Assembly: GCA_002240395.1 (NCBI GenBank)
Contig: CP016836.1
Location: 967,001 to 1,031,000 of the forward strand
From: Xanthomonas citri pv. mangiferaeindicae
Lineage (GTDB): Bacteria; Pseudomonadota; Gammaproteobacteria; Xanthomonadales; Xanthomonadaceae
Direction: 5' to 3'
DNA length: 64,000 nt
Positions 35,276 to 44,985 of this stretch are shown here, piece after piece. Position 1 is the stretch's first letter; the number at the start of each line of letters is the position of its first letter. The notes under the pieces were generated by a model that did not search any database, was not told the DNA's origin, and saw nothing but the letters and a program-made list of their open reading frames with translations. Position numbers and translations under genes: made by a program.

Positions 35276-36410
35276 GGTCGGAGTCTCGTGAGGTTCGATC
35301 GCATCTGGATCAGGCGGGCGATGCGCTGGCGCAACGCCTTCGCATCGTCGGGACGGGGCGCGAGCAGGGCCTGGCGGACCTCGCGCGGGGACAGGCCGGT
35401 GCGCGCGGCAATGGCCTGGTCGCGGGCCTCGCCCTCGAGCGAGGCGGCCAGTGGGTCACGCCGGCGCAGGCGCGCCAGGAACGCCTCGCGGACTGCCTCG
35501 TAAAGCAACGGCGCACGGCCGTAGCGCACCAGGTGCTCGCCACTGGCGCGCACGTGTTCGAGCAGCGCGCGCCGTGCGGCCGGCGGAGACGGCCGCAACG
35601 GGCCCAACCGCTGCGTGCGCATCCACAGCCAGGCGGCCAGTGCCAGCAGCAGCGGCCCCCAGGCCATCCAGCCGCGCGTCAGCAGCAGGTACCACAGCGG
35701 CGGCACGCTGGCCGCGTAGACGAGGTGGACCGTCCCCTCGCCCCAGTTCGGCGCCAGCACTTGGCGCGCGAGCATCCAGTGCGGGCCCTCGCGCAGCGCA
35801 TCGTTGGCGAGGAAATCCATGTCGGCGAGTACATCGACCCAGCCCTCGCCGTGGGCAAAACGGGCATAGGCCAGATGGCCGTCCGGGTCGCCCCAGGCCA
35901 GCCACGGCTCGCCCCCGTCGAGCTCGAAGCGGCGCCCCCGCAGAACTCGGTATGCGGCGGCTGGCCTTCGATGCGCAGGTGTTCGCAGACCCCGGCGCCG
36001 TCGATCAGCCGCACGCCCAGTTCGCCGAGCAAGGTCCGCGGCCGCGTCGCCCCGTCGCGCAGCCGCGGCGGCGGCGTGCGCACCACCAGATGACCGCCGC
36101 CGTCGACCCAGTCGACCACGGTCGCGATCTCAGCCGGCGTCATTGTCCCCGGATCGCCGTAGATCAGCAGCGTGTCGCGCGGCCCCAGCGCGATCGTGTC
36201 CAGGCGCAGGCGCTGGCGCGACTGCGCCGGCACCCCGGCCTCACGCAGCGTCTGGCGCAACGCGTACAGCGGGTTGTAGGCCGCCTCGCCGCGCGGCGGC
36301 AGCGTGCGCTCCTCGTCCACGCGCTCGTGGGTGTGCAGGAACCACGCCACGCTCAACGCGAGCACGAGCGCCGCCAGCACCCCCAGTCCGATGCGCGTCG
36401 GCCAGCCCAT
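35272..36410 (-). CDS. DUF4350 domain protein, interrupted by a frameshift at a G5 run
   Basis: The product begins MGWPTRIGLGVLAALVLALS with one helix, then a DUF4350-type domain (YNPLYALRQTLREAGVPAQS, DTLLIYGDPGTMTPAEIATV). The frame fails after RIEGQPPHTEFCGG. One extra G in the run at 35935-35939 (read on the minus strand) restores RRFELDGGEPWLAWGDPDGH and reaches the second half, MDFLANDALREGPHWML, with a second helix (VYAASVPPLWYLLL) and a cytoplasmic tail. The gene lies inside an otherwise intact operon, so a base-call error is the simplest reading. Alternative start ATG 36422. Confidence 0.8.
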
Positions 36411-38011
36411 CAGGACGCCCACCCGAAACGCGGCGCCAACGCGGCAACGAGCGCCTCGAAGCCCTCGTCGTCGGGCAGCCGCCCACCGTACGCGGCGCGC
36501 TGCCAGACCCGCACCATGCCCGCAAACGCATCACGGTCGCTGGCCTCGGGCAGACGCCGCGACGCCCGCAGGCACTGCGCCTCGGTCGCGCCCGGGACCA
36601 GGGTCACCCCGGCCCGTTCGGCCATCGCCTCGACGCTGCCGCGGTAGAGCAGCGCAAGTGCGCGCCGCCGCTGGCCCTCACGCCACAGCGTCCGCGCAGT
36701 CGTCACCAGATCGTCGGGCAAGGCCTCGGGCAGCGGTGGCGCCGCATCGACGACGATTTCGCTGGGCGCGTCCGTTGCGGCGAGCCCGTCGCGCATCCAC
36801 GGCCACCAGCGGCGTGCGGTCAGCACCAAGGCCAGCACGATCAGGCCGAACACGATCCACAGCCCGTACTCGGCGATCAGCGCGAGCACCTGTGCAATCG
36901 CCGCGAACACCCCCGGATCGAGCGTGCTGCTGCGATTGCGCGCCTTGTCCTCGCGCGTTTTGGGCTGCCAACGCCGTTCGATCCGCCGGTTGTCGAGCAG
37001 GGGATCGGTATACGCGCGCTCGACGGACTGGCCGAAATCCGCATCCTGCGCGAGCTGGTCGTCGAACACGTCCTGCAACGAGACCGCCGCCGCGTCCGTC
37101 TCGTGGTCCCGGTTTCGGTCCCGATCCCGGTCCTCGGGCGTCCAGGTCTTGGTCGGCGCCAGCGGGTCGTCGGCCGGGGCCTGTTGCGCCTGCGACGGGC
37201 CGGCGGCCAGCAGCAGACCCGCCAACAGCGCGACCGTGAAGGTCGAGGCCGTCGGCGCGATCCGCGCGCGCAGCCGCCGGAACGCGATCTCCAGATCCCA
37301 GGCCTCCAGCTGCGTGCGCCGGTTGAGGTACAGCCCGAACCCGGCGCCGACCTGGAACGGCGCGACCAGGCCGATCGCCAGCCACAGCGCCAGATTGCCC
37401 AGCACCTGCGCCCAGCGTGGGGGCTGCTGGGTGATCAGCGCCCACATCGCGCGCGCCGACTCCGACAGCAGCTCGGCGGGCACGAACAGCAGCACCAGCG
37501 AGACCAGCGACAGCACCAGCACGCCGACGAACAGCTGACCGACGATGGCCAGCAGCAGCGCATGCCCGCCAACGCCGTCGATCAGCAGCCGCCGGCGCTG
37601 CGCCAGCGCCGGCCCGGTCAGGCCTTCGAGCAGTGCGACCGGCAGCGCCACCGTCCGCCACGGACTGAACCGCCGCCAAGTCAGGTAGGCGAGGATCGGA
37701 CGCCAGCCCCAGCGCAGCTGCGCGGCGAGCGTCTGCCGCGGCCGCGGCGCGGCGCCGAACACCGCGCGCGAAAGCACGAACAACGGAATCCGGTCGAGCA
37801 GCGGCGCCAGCCACCACAGCGCCAGCGTCGCCAGCCACAGGCGGTCGATCGCCCAGGCCGCGGCGTTGACCGCGACAAACAGCGGCAGCGCGCACGCCAG
37901 CCACGGCCCCCAGATCGCAGCCGCATGCCGGCGCACCAGCGCGTTGCCCAGCTCCATTGCTTCCCAGCCGGTGCGCGGGCGCAGCTCGACCTGGACCGAC
38001 TCAACGCGCAT
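36410..38011 (-). CDS. DUF4129 domain membrane protein
   Basis: A 533-residue protein from ATG 38011 (MRVESVQVELRPRTGWEAME). Several helices lie in the N-terminal 260 residues (LACALPLFVAVNAAAWAI; GQLFVGVLVLSLVSLVLLFV), followed by a charged region DRDRDRNRDHETD, one more helix (IAEYGLWIVFGLIVLALVLT) and a C-terminal DUF4129 domain (REGQRRRALALLYRGSVEAM). It is a standard member of the MoxR/DUF58/SpoIIM/RDD cluster of Xanthomonadaceae. It overlaps the SpoIIM gene by 11 bases and ends in TGATG shared with the DUF4350 start. Confidence 0.85.
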   Translation of the reverse strand: MRVESVQVELRPRTGWEAMELGNALVRRHAAAIWGPWLACALPLFVAVNAAAWAIDRLWLATLALWWLAPLLDRIPLFVLSRAVFGAAPRPRQTLAAQLRWGWRPILAYLTWRRFSPWRTVALPVALLEGLTGPALAQRRRLLIDGVGGHALLLAIVGQLFVGVLVLSLVSLVLLFVPAELLSESARAMWALITQQPPRWAQVLGNLALWLAIGLVAPFQVGAGFGLYLNRRTQLEAWDLEIAFRRLRARIAPTASTFTVALLAGLLLAAGPSQAQQAPADDPLAPTKTWTPEDRDRDRNRDHETDAAAVSLQDVFDDQLAQDADFGQSVERAYTDPLLDNRRIERRWQPKTREDKARNRSSTLDPGVFAAIAQVLALIAEYGLWIVFGLIVLALVLTARRWWPWMRDGLAATDAPSEIVVDAAPPLPEALPDDLVTTARTLWREGQRRRALALLYRGSVEAMAERAGVTLVPGATEAQCLRASRRLPEASDRDAFAGMVRVWQRAAYGGRLPDDEGFEALVAALAPRFGWAS

Positions 38012-39002
38012 CCACGCCCCCACGTCCGCCGCGCCACAGCCACAGCAACACCAGCAGCCACAGCCCGCCGCCGACGCCGAAGCGCACGGGATCGGGAATC
38101 GCCCCGGTCGACGACCAGAACGCCTCGACGAACGCCGCGAACACCAGCATCACCAGGATGCCGATGCACAACCGGCCGCCATCGCGTCCGGCCTGCACCA
38201 GCGCATCGAGCCGCCGCAACGGGCCCGGCGCGACCAGCGCCAGGCCCAACCGCAGGCCGCCGGCACCGGCGATCACGATCGCGGTGAGCTCGGGCGCCGA
38301 GTGGCCGGCCACGAAGCGCCAGAACGGGCCGCCGTGACCGATCGCCTGCAAATGGCCGGCGACCACGCCGAAGAACACGCCGTTGAACAGCAGCACGAAT
38401 ATCGTGCCGACGCCCGCCAGCAGCCCACTGGCGAAGGTGCGGAATCCGATGCTGACGTTGTTCCAGATGTAAAAGCCGAACATCTGCACATCGGTCTGGC
38501 CCGAACGCTGGAAGGCCATGTCCGCCCCCGCCGGGTCGTACATCGATTCCATCTGCGCCAGCTGCGACGGCGAGAGCACCGTATAGGCCAGCTCCGGCCA
38601 TCGCAGCACCAGCGCGAACAACAGCGCCATCGGCAACGCGAACAAGGCCAGCGACGCCCACAGACAACCACGCTGGGCACGCACCAGGCGCGGGAACTCG
38701 GCCAGCAGGAACAGCAACGCGCGCCGCCAGGGCGGCGGCGGCGGGCGGTACATCACCGCGTGGCCGCGCTGCATCAGCGCCTGCAGCCGGGCGGTGAGCT
38801 GCGGGCTGTAGCCGCGCCGGCGCGCGAGCGCCTGTTGCTGACACAGCCGGCGGTAGCGCGACGGGATCTCCTCGTCGCTCAGGCCGTCCCAGTCGCTGCG
38901 GTGGCGGCGTGCGCGCCAAGGGCTGGCCGCGCGGGCATCGAGCCAGCGCTCGAAGGCATCCCATTCGGCCGCGTGCCGAGCGACGAAGCTGTCCTGCCTC
39001 AT
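38001..39002 (-). CDS. Stage II sporulation protein M-like (SpoIIM) membrane protein
   Basis: A 333-residue protein starting MRQDSFVARHAAEWDAFERW, the usual N-terminus of Gram-negative SpoIIM-like proteins, then helices from about residue 105 (LWASLALFALPMALLFALVL), the conserved FYIWNNVSIGFRTFASGLLA and FWRFVAGHSAPELTAIVIAG. Despite the name these proteins have no sporulation role in Gram-negatives; they accompany RDD, DUF58 and MoxR genes. Start overlaps the RDD gene stop (ATGA). Confidence 0.9.
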   Translation of the reverse strand: MRQDSFVARHAAEWDAFERWLDARAASPWRARRHRSDWDGLSDEEIPSRYRRLCQQQALARRRGYSPQLTARLQALMQRGHAVMYRPPPPPWRRALLFLLAEFPRLVRAQRGCLWASLALFALPMALLFALVLRWPELAYTVLSPSQLAQMESMYDPAGADMAFQRSGQTDVQMFGFYIWNNVSIGFRTFASGLLAGVGTIFVLLFNGVFFGVVAGHLQAIGHGGPFWRFVAGHSAPELTAIVIAGAGGLRLGLALVAPGPLRRLDALVQAGRDGGRLCIGILVMLVFAAFVEAFWSSTGAIPDPVRFGVGGGLWLLVLLWLWRGGRGGVDAR

Positions 39003-39747
39003 GCGCGGCGCCCCAGCAGCCAGTTCGCGATGCCCAGCAGGCGCAGCACGCCCATCTCGCCACGCGCGCCGGTCACCGGCGCGACCACGTCGGCCAGTTC
39101 CTGCTGCCGTCCGGGCGTGAGCGTGCCCGCGCGTTCGGCGAACGCGATCACCGCGATCTGCTCATGCGCCTGCAGCGGCACGGCCGGGGCCTGCGGCTGC
39201 AGCTCCAGCGCGGTCGGCAAGGTCCGGTCGCGGGGGCATGGATCACCAGTGTGCCGGCGACCATGTCGCCCAGCCGCCGACTCCAGGGATCGGCCAGGCA
39301 GGCCACCAGACCCGCGCCGTAGCCCATCGGCAGCATGTCGACGGTCCGCATCAGGTTGCGCACGAAGCTGGCCATCCAGCCGATCGGTGCGCCGTCGGCC
39401 GAGACCACGCGCAATGACAACGCGCGCTTTCCCGGAGTCCGGCCGCCGGCCAGGGCCTCGAACAGCACCGGGTAGCCCCAGAAGATCACGAATAGCGTGA
39501 CCATGTAGACGCCCGAGCCGACCCGGCCCAGCAGACCGAGCACGATCGCCGCGGCCAGCAGCAGGACGCCGCGGATGCCCAGGTCGATCAGCCAGGCGAC
39601 CGCGCGCGGCACCGGGCCGGCCGCCGGCAGTTGCAGCGCCACGCCCTCGGGCGTGTGCACCTCGCGCACGGTGTCGAGCAGGGCCATGGGCGCCTGCGTG
39701 CGCGCTGCGGTCGCGGCCTCCCTGCGCCCCTGCTCCGTATCGCTCAT
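38999..39747 (-). CDS. RDD family membrane protein, interrupted by a frameshift at a C5 run
   Basis: From ATG 39747 (MSDTEQGRREAATAAR): the RDD domain is PRAVAWLIDLGIRGVLLLAA then FWGYPVLFEALAGGRTPGKR and MASFVRNLMRTVDMLPMGYG, with three to four helices. The frame breaks after LVIHAP; one extra base in the run at 39232-39236 continues as RDRTLPTALELQPQAPAVPL and ends LLGIANWLLGRRA with a stop overlapping the SpoIIM start. First gene of the MoxR cluster. Probably a sequence error, otherwise a C-terminal truncation. Confidence 0.82.
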
Positions 39748-39766
39748 GCGTCGTACGTCGTCCCGC

Positions 39767-40309
39767 TCAGGCCGCCATTGCGGCCAGATACTCGTCCTTG
39801 AGCCGGACGTAGTGTGCCGCGCTGTAGCGCAGCCCCTCGATCTGCGCCTCGGTGAGCCGGCGCACGCAGCGCGCCGGATTGCCGACCCACAGCTCGCCCT
39901 CGCCGATCTCCCGGCCCGGCGGCACCACCGCGCCGGCGCCAATCATCGCGTGACGGCCGACCACGACGCCGTCGAGCACGATCGCGCCCATGCCCACCAG
40001 CACCGCGTCGCCGATCGTGCAGGCATGCAGGATCGCCTTGTGGCCGACCGTGACGTCGCTGCCGACGATCGTCGCAAAGCCGCCGAGCTTGGCATGCGGG
40101 CCGGCGTGGCTGACGTGGATCACCGTGCCGTCCTGCACGCTGGTACGCGCGCCGATGCGCACGTGGTTGACGTCGCCGCGGATCACCGTGCCGGGCCAGA
40201 CCGAGACGTCGTCGCCCAGATGCACGTCGCCGATCACGGTCGCGGCCGGATCGACATAGACGCGGGCGCCGAGCTGCGGAGCGATGTTGCGATAAGGGCG
40301 CAGGTTCAT
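39767..40309 (-). CDS. Gamma-class carbonic anhydrase-like hexapeptide protein
   Basis: A 180-residue left-handed beta-helix protein: MNLRPYRNIAPQLGARVYVD, then hexapeptide turns VIGDVHLGDDVSVWPGTVIR and TIGDAVLVGMGAIVLDGVVV. The residue pattern HVSHAGPHAKLGG and VTVGHKAILHACTIG supplies the His ligands for a trimer-interface zinc. It is like YrdA/CaiE-type proteins; carbonic anhydrase activity is not certain. The gene precedes the RDD gene by 19 bp on the same strand. Confidence 0.9.
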   Translation of the reverse strand: MNLRPYRNIAPQLGARVYVDPAATVIGDVHLGDDVSVWPGTVIRGDVNHVRIGARTSVQDGTVIHVSHAGPHAKLGGFATIVGSDVTVGHKAILHACTIGDAVLVGMGAIVLDGVVVGRHAMIGAGAVVPPGREIGEGELWVGNPARCVRRLTEAQIEGLRYSAAHYVRLKDEYLAAMAA

Positions 40310-40408
40310 CGCGCGAGTATGCCTGCCCGGGCACGGCTTTGCCCCCTCGCGCAGAGGCCGCGGCGCTGCGATCCGCTCCTGCGCCGGGACCGGCGCCTGC
40401 GCGAGGAC

Positions 40409-42367
40409 TCAGCGCGCGGACGGCAGCCGGTACCAGCCGCGGTCGTAGGCGAGCGAGCCCCACAGTGCCTGGGCATGCGCCTGCCGGGCCAGCGTCGGCG
40501 ACAGCGCGGCCGGGCGCAGCACCCCGGTCCCGGGCGTGTAGCGGTACTGGCTCGGCGGCTTGTCCGGCTGGAACACGACCACGTCCTCGCCCTGCAGCCA
40601 CGCGAAGTTGCGGTCGTACTGCATCAGCGCCCGTCCCGGCAGGCTGATGTGCGGATCGGAGAGATCGCGACCGGTCATCGGCGTGGCATCACCGATGCCG
40701 ATCAGCGACAGCAGCGTCGGTCCGAGATCGATCTGGCTGGCGATGCGGTCGTCGCGGCGCGGCGCGATGCCCTGGCCGAGGATCAGGCCCGGAATGTGGA
40801 AGTTGTCGATCGGCACCAGGTCGCGGCCGAACACCCGCGAGTCGTGGTCGGCCACGACCAGGAAGACGGTGTCCTGCCAGTAGTCGCTGGCCATCGCGCG
40901 CGCGAAGAACCCGCCCAGCGCATGGTCGGCGTACTTGGCGGCGTTGTCGCGCGTGTGCAGCGGCTGCTCGTAGGGTGCGATGCGCCCTTCCGGGAACTCG
41001 AAGGGGTCGTGATTGCTGGAAGTGAACACAAAGCCGAAGAACGGCTTGCCCTCGGCGTGCAGGCGCGCGAACTCGCTGTCGGCGCGCGCGAACAGATCCT
41101 CGTCCGACACGCCCCAGGCGCCGACGAAGGTCGGGTTGCGGTAGTCGCGCTGCTCGATCACGCGACCGAAGCCATTGCCCAGGAAGAACCCGCGCATGTT
41201 GTCGAAGTGACTCTCGCCGCCGTAGTAGAACGTGGTGTCGTAACCGCGCCGGCGCAGCACTTCGGCCAGCGTGAAGAAGCCATGCTGGCTGCCCTGCCGC
41301 TTGACCACAGCCTGCGCCGGGGTCGGCGCGAACCCGGCGACGACTGCCTCGATGCCCCGCACCGAACGCGTGCCGGTCGCATAGAGGCGGGTGAACGCCC
41401 AGCCCTGGCGCGAAAGTGCATCGTAGTGCGGCGACAGCGGGCGCCCGCCCAGGCTGCCGATGAACTGCGCCCCGAGGCTCTCCTCGAGCACGATGACCAG
41501 GTTCTTCGGCCGCCCCTGCCAACTGGGCGTGCGCGCAGCGAGCGTGGGGATCGCCGGATCGGCGAACGCGGCCGCCGGCAGGCCGGTGTCGCGGCGCACC
41601 GTCGCGAGCACCTCCGCATCGGGCAACTCGCCGTACAGCGCCTGCGCGCTGTCCTCGTGGCGCAGCCACCCACGCACGGCGTCGCCCAGCGAGTAGAACG
41701 AGTTCAACGGCAACGTGTTGACTGTGGGGTCGCTGCTGAAGGCCAGCATCGCGGGGTTCATCGGCCGATGCCCCAGGGTCGAGCGCACCCCTAGCGCCGC
41801 CAGCGCGAGCACCAGCAGCGCCAGCGCCGCGCGCACCGGCAATCCAGGCAGGGGCACATCGTCCCGCGGCCACCAACGGCGCACGAGGCGGGCGCTGCCC
41901 CAGATCACGACACCGGTGAGCCCCAGCACCACGACGCATTCCAACAGGCGGCCGCCGGCCAGCATCGACAGCACTTCGCGCGGATAGGCCAGGTACTCGA
42001 CGAACAGGCGGTTGGGACGCAACCCGTACTCCTGCATGAAGCCAGGGGTGGCGAGCTCCAGGCCGGCCAGCAGCGTGGCGCCTGCGACCAACCACGCGAT
42101 CACCGCGCCGCGCACCGCGCGCCAGGCGAGCACGCGCGCGGGCAGCAGTATCAGGAGCGCGGCGAGCGGGCCGAACAGCAGGCAGACGCTGGCGATGTCC
42201 ACCCGCAGGCCCTGCAACAGCACCTGCGCCCAGCCGTCGACTGCGGTGACCCGGGTGTGGTGCCAGGCCGCCAGGCCCAGCCGCGAGAGGCTCAGCAGCA
42301 GCAGGCCAAGCGCGCAGATCCCCAGTACAGGGCGGAGCCGGGCGAGCGTCCCGTGCAGCCTGGTCAT
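40409..42367 (-). CDS. LTA synthase family sulfatase (phosphoglycerol transferase-like)
   Basis: A 652-residue inner-membrane protein with about five N-terminal helices (residues about 10-205) and a periplasmic alkaline-phosphatase-fold domain. The nucleophile region is NLVIVLEESLGAQFIGSLGG; ATGTRSVRGIEAVVAGFAPT, GESHFDNMRGFFLGNGF and VVADHDSRVFGRDLVPIDNF hold the metal ligands. Gram-negative homologues transfer phosphoglycerol or phosphoethanolamine to periplasmic glucans or lipids; the acceptor is not shown here. ATG 42367 (MTRLHGTLARLRP) was chosen; the frame upstream to 43294 is antisense to the response regulator. Confidence 0.88.
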   Translation of the reverse strand: MTRLHGTLARLRPVLGICALGLLLLSLSRLGLAAWHHTRVTAVDGWAQVLLQGLRVDIASVCLLFGPLAALLILLPARVLAWRAVRGAVIAWLVAGATLLAGLELATPGFMQEYGLRPNRLFVEYLAYPREVLSMLAGGRLLECVVVLGLTGVVIWGSARLVRRWWPRDDVPLPGLPVRAALALLVLALAALGVRSTLGHRPMNPAMLAFSSDPTVNTLPLNSFYSLGDAVRGWLRHEDSAQALYGELPDAEVLATVRRDTGLPAAAFADPAIPTLAARTPSWQGRPKNLVIVLEESLGAQFIGSLGGRPLSPHYDALSRQGWAFTRLYATGTRSVRGIEAVVAGFAPTPAQAVVKRQGSQHGFFTLAEVLRRRGYDTTFYYGGESHFDNMRGFFLGNGFGRVIEQRDYRNPTFVGAWGVSDEDLFARADSEFARLHAEGKPFFGFVFTSSNHDPFEFPEGRIAPYEQPLHTRDNAAKYADHALGGFFARAMASDYWQDTVFLVVADHDSRVFGRDLVPIDNFHIPGLILGQGIAPRRDDRIASQIDLGPTLLSLIGIGDATPMTGRDLSDPHISLPGRALMQYDRNFAWLQGEDVVVFQPDKPPSQYRYTPGTGVLRPAALSPTLARQAHAQALWGSLAYDRGWYRLPSAR

Positions 42368-42523
42368 CGCCGATTCCATCCGCCGGCAGGGGGCGGTGGC
42401 GACAGGATCGCCAGCGGCCTGTCGGAAGCGCATGGGAAAGATGTCGGAAATCTGTCGTAACGCCGCGACCGCCGCCCGTATCATCGGACGCAGATACCGG
42501 GCACGACCCTGTGGGAAGGACCG

Positions 42524-43216
42524 ATGCGACTGCTCGTGGTCGAGGACAACCGCAACCTTGTCGGCAACCTGTTCGAATACTTCGAACCGCGTGGCCATGA
42601 GATGGACGCCGCGCCGGACGGCATCGTCGGCCTGCATCTGGCGGTGACCCAGCGCTACGACGCGATCATCCTGGACTGGATGCTGCCGCGGCTGGACGGC
42701 TGCACGCTGCTGCAACGGCTGCGCGAGCATGCGATCGATACGCCGGTGATCATGCTCACCGCGCGCGACGACCTGCACGACAAGCTCGTCGGCTTCCGCG
42801 CCGGTGCCGACGACTACCTGACCAAACCCTTCGCCCTGCCCGAGCTCGAGGTCCGGCTCGATGCGGTGCTCGCGCGCGCGCGCGGCCGGCGCAGTCCGCG
42901 CGCGCTGCAGATCCACGATCTGCGCCTGGATCTGGACACGCTGGAAGCCACGCGTGCCGGCCAGGTCCTGCACCTGTACCCGGCCGGGCGCAAACTGCTC
43001 GAGACGCTGATGCAAGCCAGCCCCGCTGCGGTCGAACGCCGGCAGCTCGAACACGCGCTGTGGGGCGACGCCCCGCCCGATGGCGACATGCTCCGCTCGC
43101 ATGTCTACGACCTGCGCCGCAGCGTCGACGGCCCGTTCGCGGTCAAGCTGATCCGCACCCTTCCGCGCTACGGCTACCGGCTCGTTGCGCCCCCGGACGC
43201 GTGCCCGCCCGAATGA
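42524..43216 (+). CDS. OmpR-type response regulator
   Basis: A 230-residue regulator. Receiver residues: Glu7/Asp8, phospho-acceptor Asp51 in YDAIILDWMLPRLDG, Thr79 and Lys101 in DDYLTKPFALPE. The C-terminal winged helix runs from about residue 130 and ends RTLPRYGYRLVAPPDACPPE. Its operon partner is the overlapping histidine kinase gene. It is divergent from the sulfatase gene, which is therefore a possible target; this is inference from layout. Confidence 0.93.
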   Translation: MRLLVVEDNRNLVGNLFEYFEPRGHEMDAAPDGIVGLHLAVTQRYDAIILDWMLPRLDGCTLLQRLREHAIDTPVIMLTARDDLHDKLVGFRAGADDYLTKPFALPELEVRLDAVLARARGRRSPRALQIHDLRLDLDTLEATRAGQVLHLYPAGRKLLETLMQASPAAVERRQLEHALWGDAPPDGDMLRSHVYDLRRSVDGPFAVKLIRTLPRYGYRLVAPPDACPPE

Positions 43217-44493
43217 GTCGGACCCGCAGTCTGCGCACCCGCATCCTTTACTGGCTGGCAGCCTACGCGCTGCTGCTGACGACCGCCGTGTCACTGCACG
43301 GCTTCCTGGTCAACGAGTACGCCGAACGCAGGTTGTGGGATTCGATGCTCCGCACCGAGTTCGCCCGCCACCTCGAGCGGCGCGCCAGCGACCCGCAGTA
43401 CTGCTGGAGCGATTCGGACAGTCTGCGCCTGTACGTCGGGCAGGCCGGCGCGCCACCTGAGACCCGCCGCCTGCCGGACGGCATCCACGACGAGGTCGAA
43501 CTGGCCGACGGCACCGAGCTGCTGGTGCTGGTGGCGCATGTCGATGGCCTGCGCCACGTGCTGACGTTGGACATCACCGAGATGGAACGCGAGGAAGACC
43601 GGCTGACGCTGTTCATCCTCGGCTCGTCGATCCTGCTGGTGCTGCTGATGGGTGCGGTGATGGCGGTGGGCCTTGGACGCGCCCTGCGTCCGCTGACGAC
43701 GCTGGCGCGCGACATCGCCGCGCTCTCGCCCGACCGCGCCGGGCAACGCGTCGTGCCCGGGCCGCAGGCCAGCTCGGAACTGGAGGTCATCGCCGCGGCG
43801 CTCAACGACTACCTGCAACGCAACGAGCGCTTCGTCGAACGCGAGCGGGCGTTCATCCGCACTGCCAGCCACGAACTGCGCACACCGGTGGCGGTGATGT
43901 CGGGCGCCGCCGAGCTCGCACTCGCCACCCCGGACGTGCCGGCCACGACCGCGCACCAGTTGCGGCGCATCCGCCACACCGCCAACGACATGGACCGCCT
44001 GATCGCACTGCTGCTGGCACTGGCCAAGGATCCGGCGCGTCTGCTGCAGGCCGGCCACCCGATCGAACTGTCGGCGTTGCTGCCGGCGATCATCGACGAC
44101 CACCGCCACCTCACCCGCGACAAGGCGCTGGAGATCGTCCTGCACGCACCGCAACCGTGCACGATCCTCGCCCCGCCCGGCGTGGTCCGCGCGACGGTGG
44201 GCAACCTGCTGCGCAACGCGATCGAACACAGCGACGACGGCCGGATCGAGATCGCCCTGCATGCCGACGCGACCGTCGTCATCCGCGACCCTGGCCACGG
44301 CATGTCGCCCGAGCAGATCAGCACGATCTACTCGCGCATGGCGCGCAGCGCGGCCCCTGTGGGCGACGGCATCGGCCTGGAACTGATCGCGCGCGTCTGC
44401 GAACACCTGGGCTGGGCGCTGGAGATCGAATCGGCGCCGGGCGGCGGCACCACCGCCACGCTGCGCATGCACGCATCCGGCAGCGCGCGTTGA
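43213..44493 (+). CDS. Sensor histidine kinase
   Basis: A 426-residue kinase overlapping the regulator gene by ATGA. Helix 1 (ILYWLAAYALLLTTAVSLHG), a periplasmic sensor of about 120 residues (with one Cys in DPQYCWSDSDSL), helix 2 (LFILGSSILLVLLMGAVMAV), HAMP (GRALRPLTTLARDIAALSPD), DHp with phospho-acceptor His220 in RTASHELRTPVAV, and a compact ATPase domain (N box NLLRNAIEHS, G1 IRDPGHGMS, G2 GDGIGLELIARVCEHLGW). The signal is unknown. Confidence 0.92.
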   Translation: MSRTRSLRTRILYWLAAYALLLTTAVSLHGFLVNEYAERRLWDSMLRTEFARHLERRASDPQYCWSDSDSLRLYVGQAGAPPETRRLPDGIHDEVELADGTELLVLVAHVDGLRHVLTLDITEMEREEDRLTLFILGSSILLVLLMGAVMAVGLGRALRPLTTLARDIAALSPDRAGQRVVPGPQASSELEVIAAALNDYLQRNERFVERERAFIRTASHELRTPVAVMSGAAELALATPDVPATTAHQLRRIRHTANDMDRLIALLLALAKDPARLLQAGHPIELSALLPAIIDDHRHLTRDKALEIVLHAPQPCTILAPPGVVRATVGNLLRNAIEHSDDGRIEIALHADATVVIRDPGHGMSPEQISTIYSRMARSAAPVGDGIGLELIARVCEHLGWALEIESAPGGGTTATLRMHASGSAR

Positions 44494-44985
44494 ACGGCAT
44501 GCGCGCAGCCTAGTGCGGCGCGTCGCGCCCCCTCAGGTCTTCAGACCTGCCGCAGCACAAGCGCCGCTCGCCGGCCCGGACTGACGGATGCAGCGCTGGA
44601 CGATCAGCGCCTTGGTCTGTTCTACGGTCGCGATCTGCGCGTGGGCGCCGGCAGGCCGCGGCGACGGAGCAGGCGCAGGCGCAGGCGCAGGCATTAGCAC
44701 TGCGTTGTCAACGCTATTGGACAAGTCGATGCCATATCGGAGTCAGCACATATTTCCCATTTATTAGCCAATTCCGATCACCGGTACTTATCGTCTCTGC
44801 CGCATAGAATGCGGCTGATTGCCCGCACGCCGCGAGGCCGTACGAAGGCCGGCCTGGACGCGTGTGATGAAATGCGCACCGTTGCGGCCTCGAGCACCGC
44901 GATCGTGGCTGTAAGGGCCACCACGTGCGTCGGTACACCCGACCGCCCCCCGGCCTCTCCAAGACATCAACAAGTGACCCACTGA
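44494..44985. other. Intergenic region before xth, with microsatellite and hairpin
   Basis: A 63-codon minus-strand frame at 44533-44724 (MSNSVDNAVLMPAPAPAPAP) is partly a translated (GCAGGC)4 microsatellite at 44669-44692 and is doubtful. AT-rich DNA at about 44690-44810 may hold the xth promoter. A perfect 7-bp hairpin GCCGCAT-AGA-ATGCGGC lies at 44799-44815 without a T-run. Confidence 0.4.
44669..44692. repeat. (GCAGGC)4 microsatellite
   Basis: Four perfect tandem copies of GCAGGC, reading as a Pro-Ala run on the minus strand within the doubtful frame 44533-44724. Such tracts can vary in copy number. Confidence 0.85.

Noticed and set aside
40409..43294. Extended start of the LTA-synthase-like gene to 43294
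   Set aside because: The extension is antisense to the response regulator; conserved sequence begins at ATG 42367.
44533..44724. A 63-codon minus-strand frame with a PAPAPAP run
   Set aside because: Mostly a translated microsatellite, no good ribosome site, no recognised family; kept only as a note in the intergenic entry.
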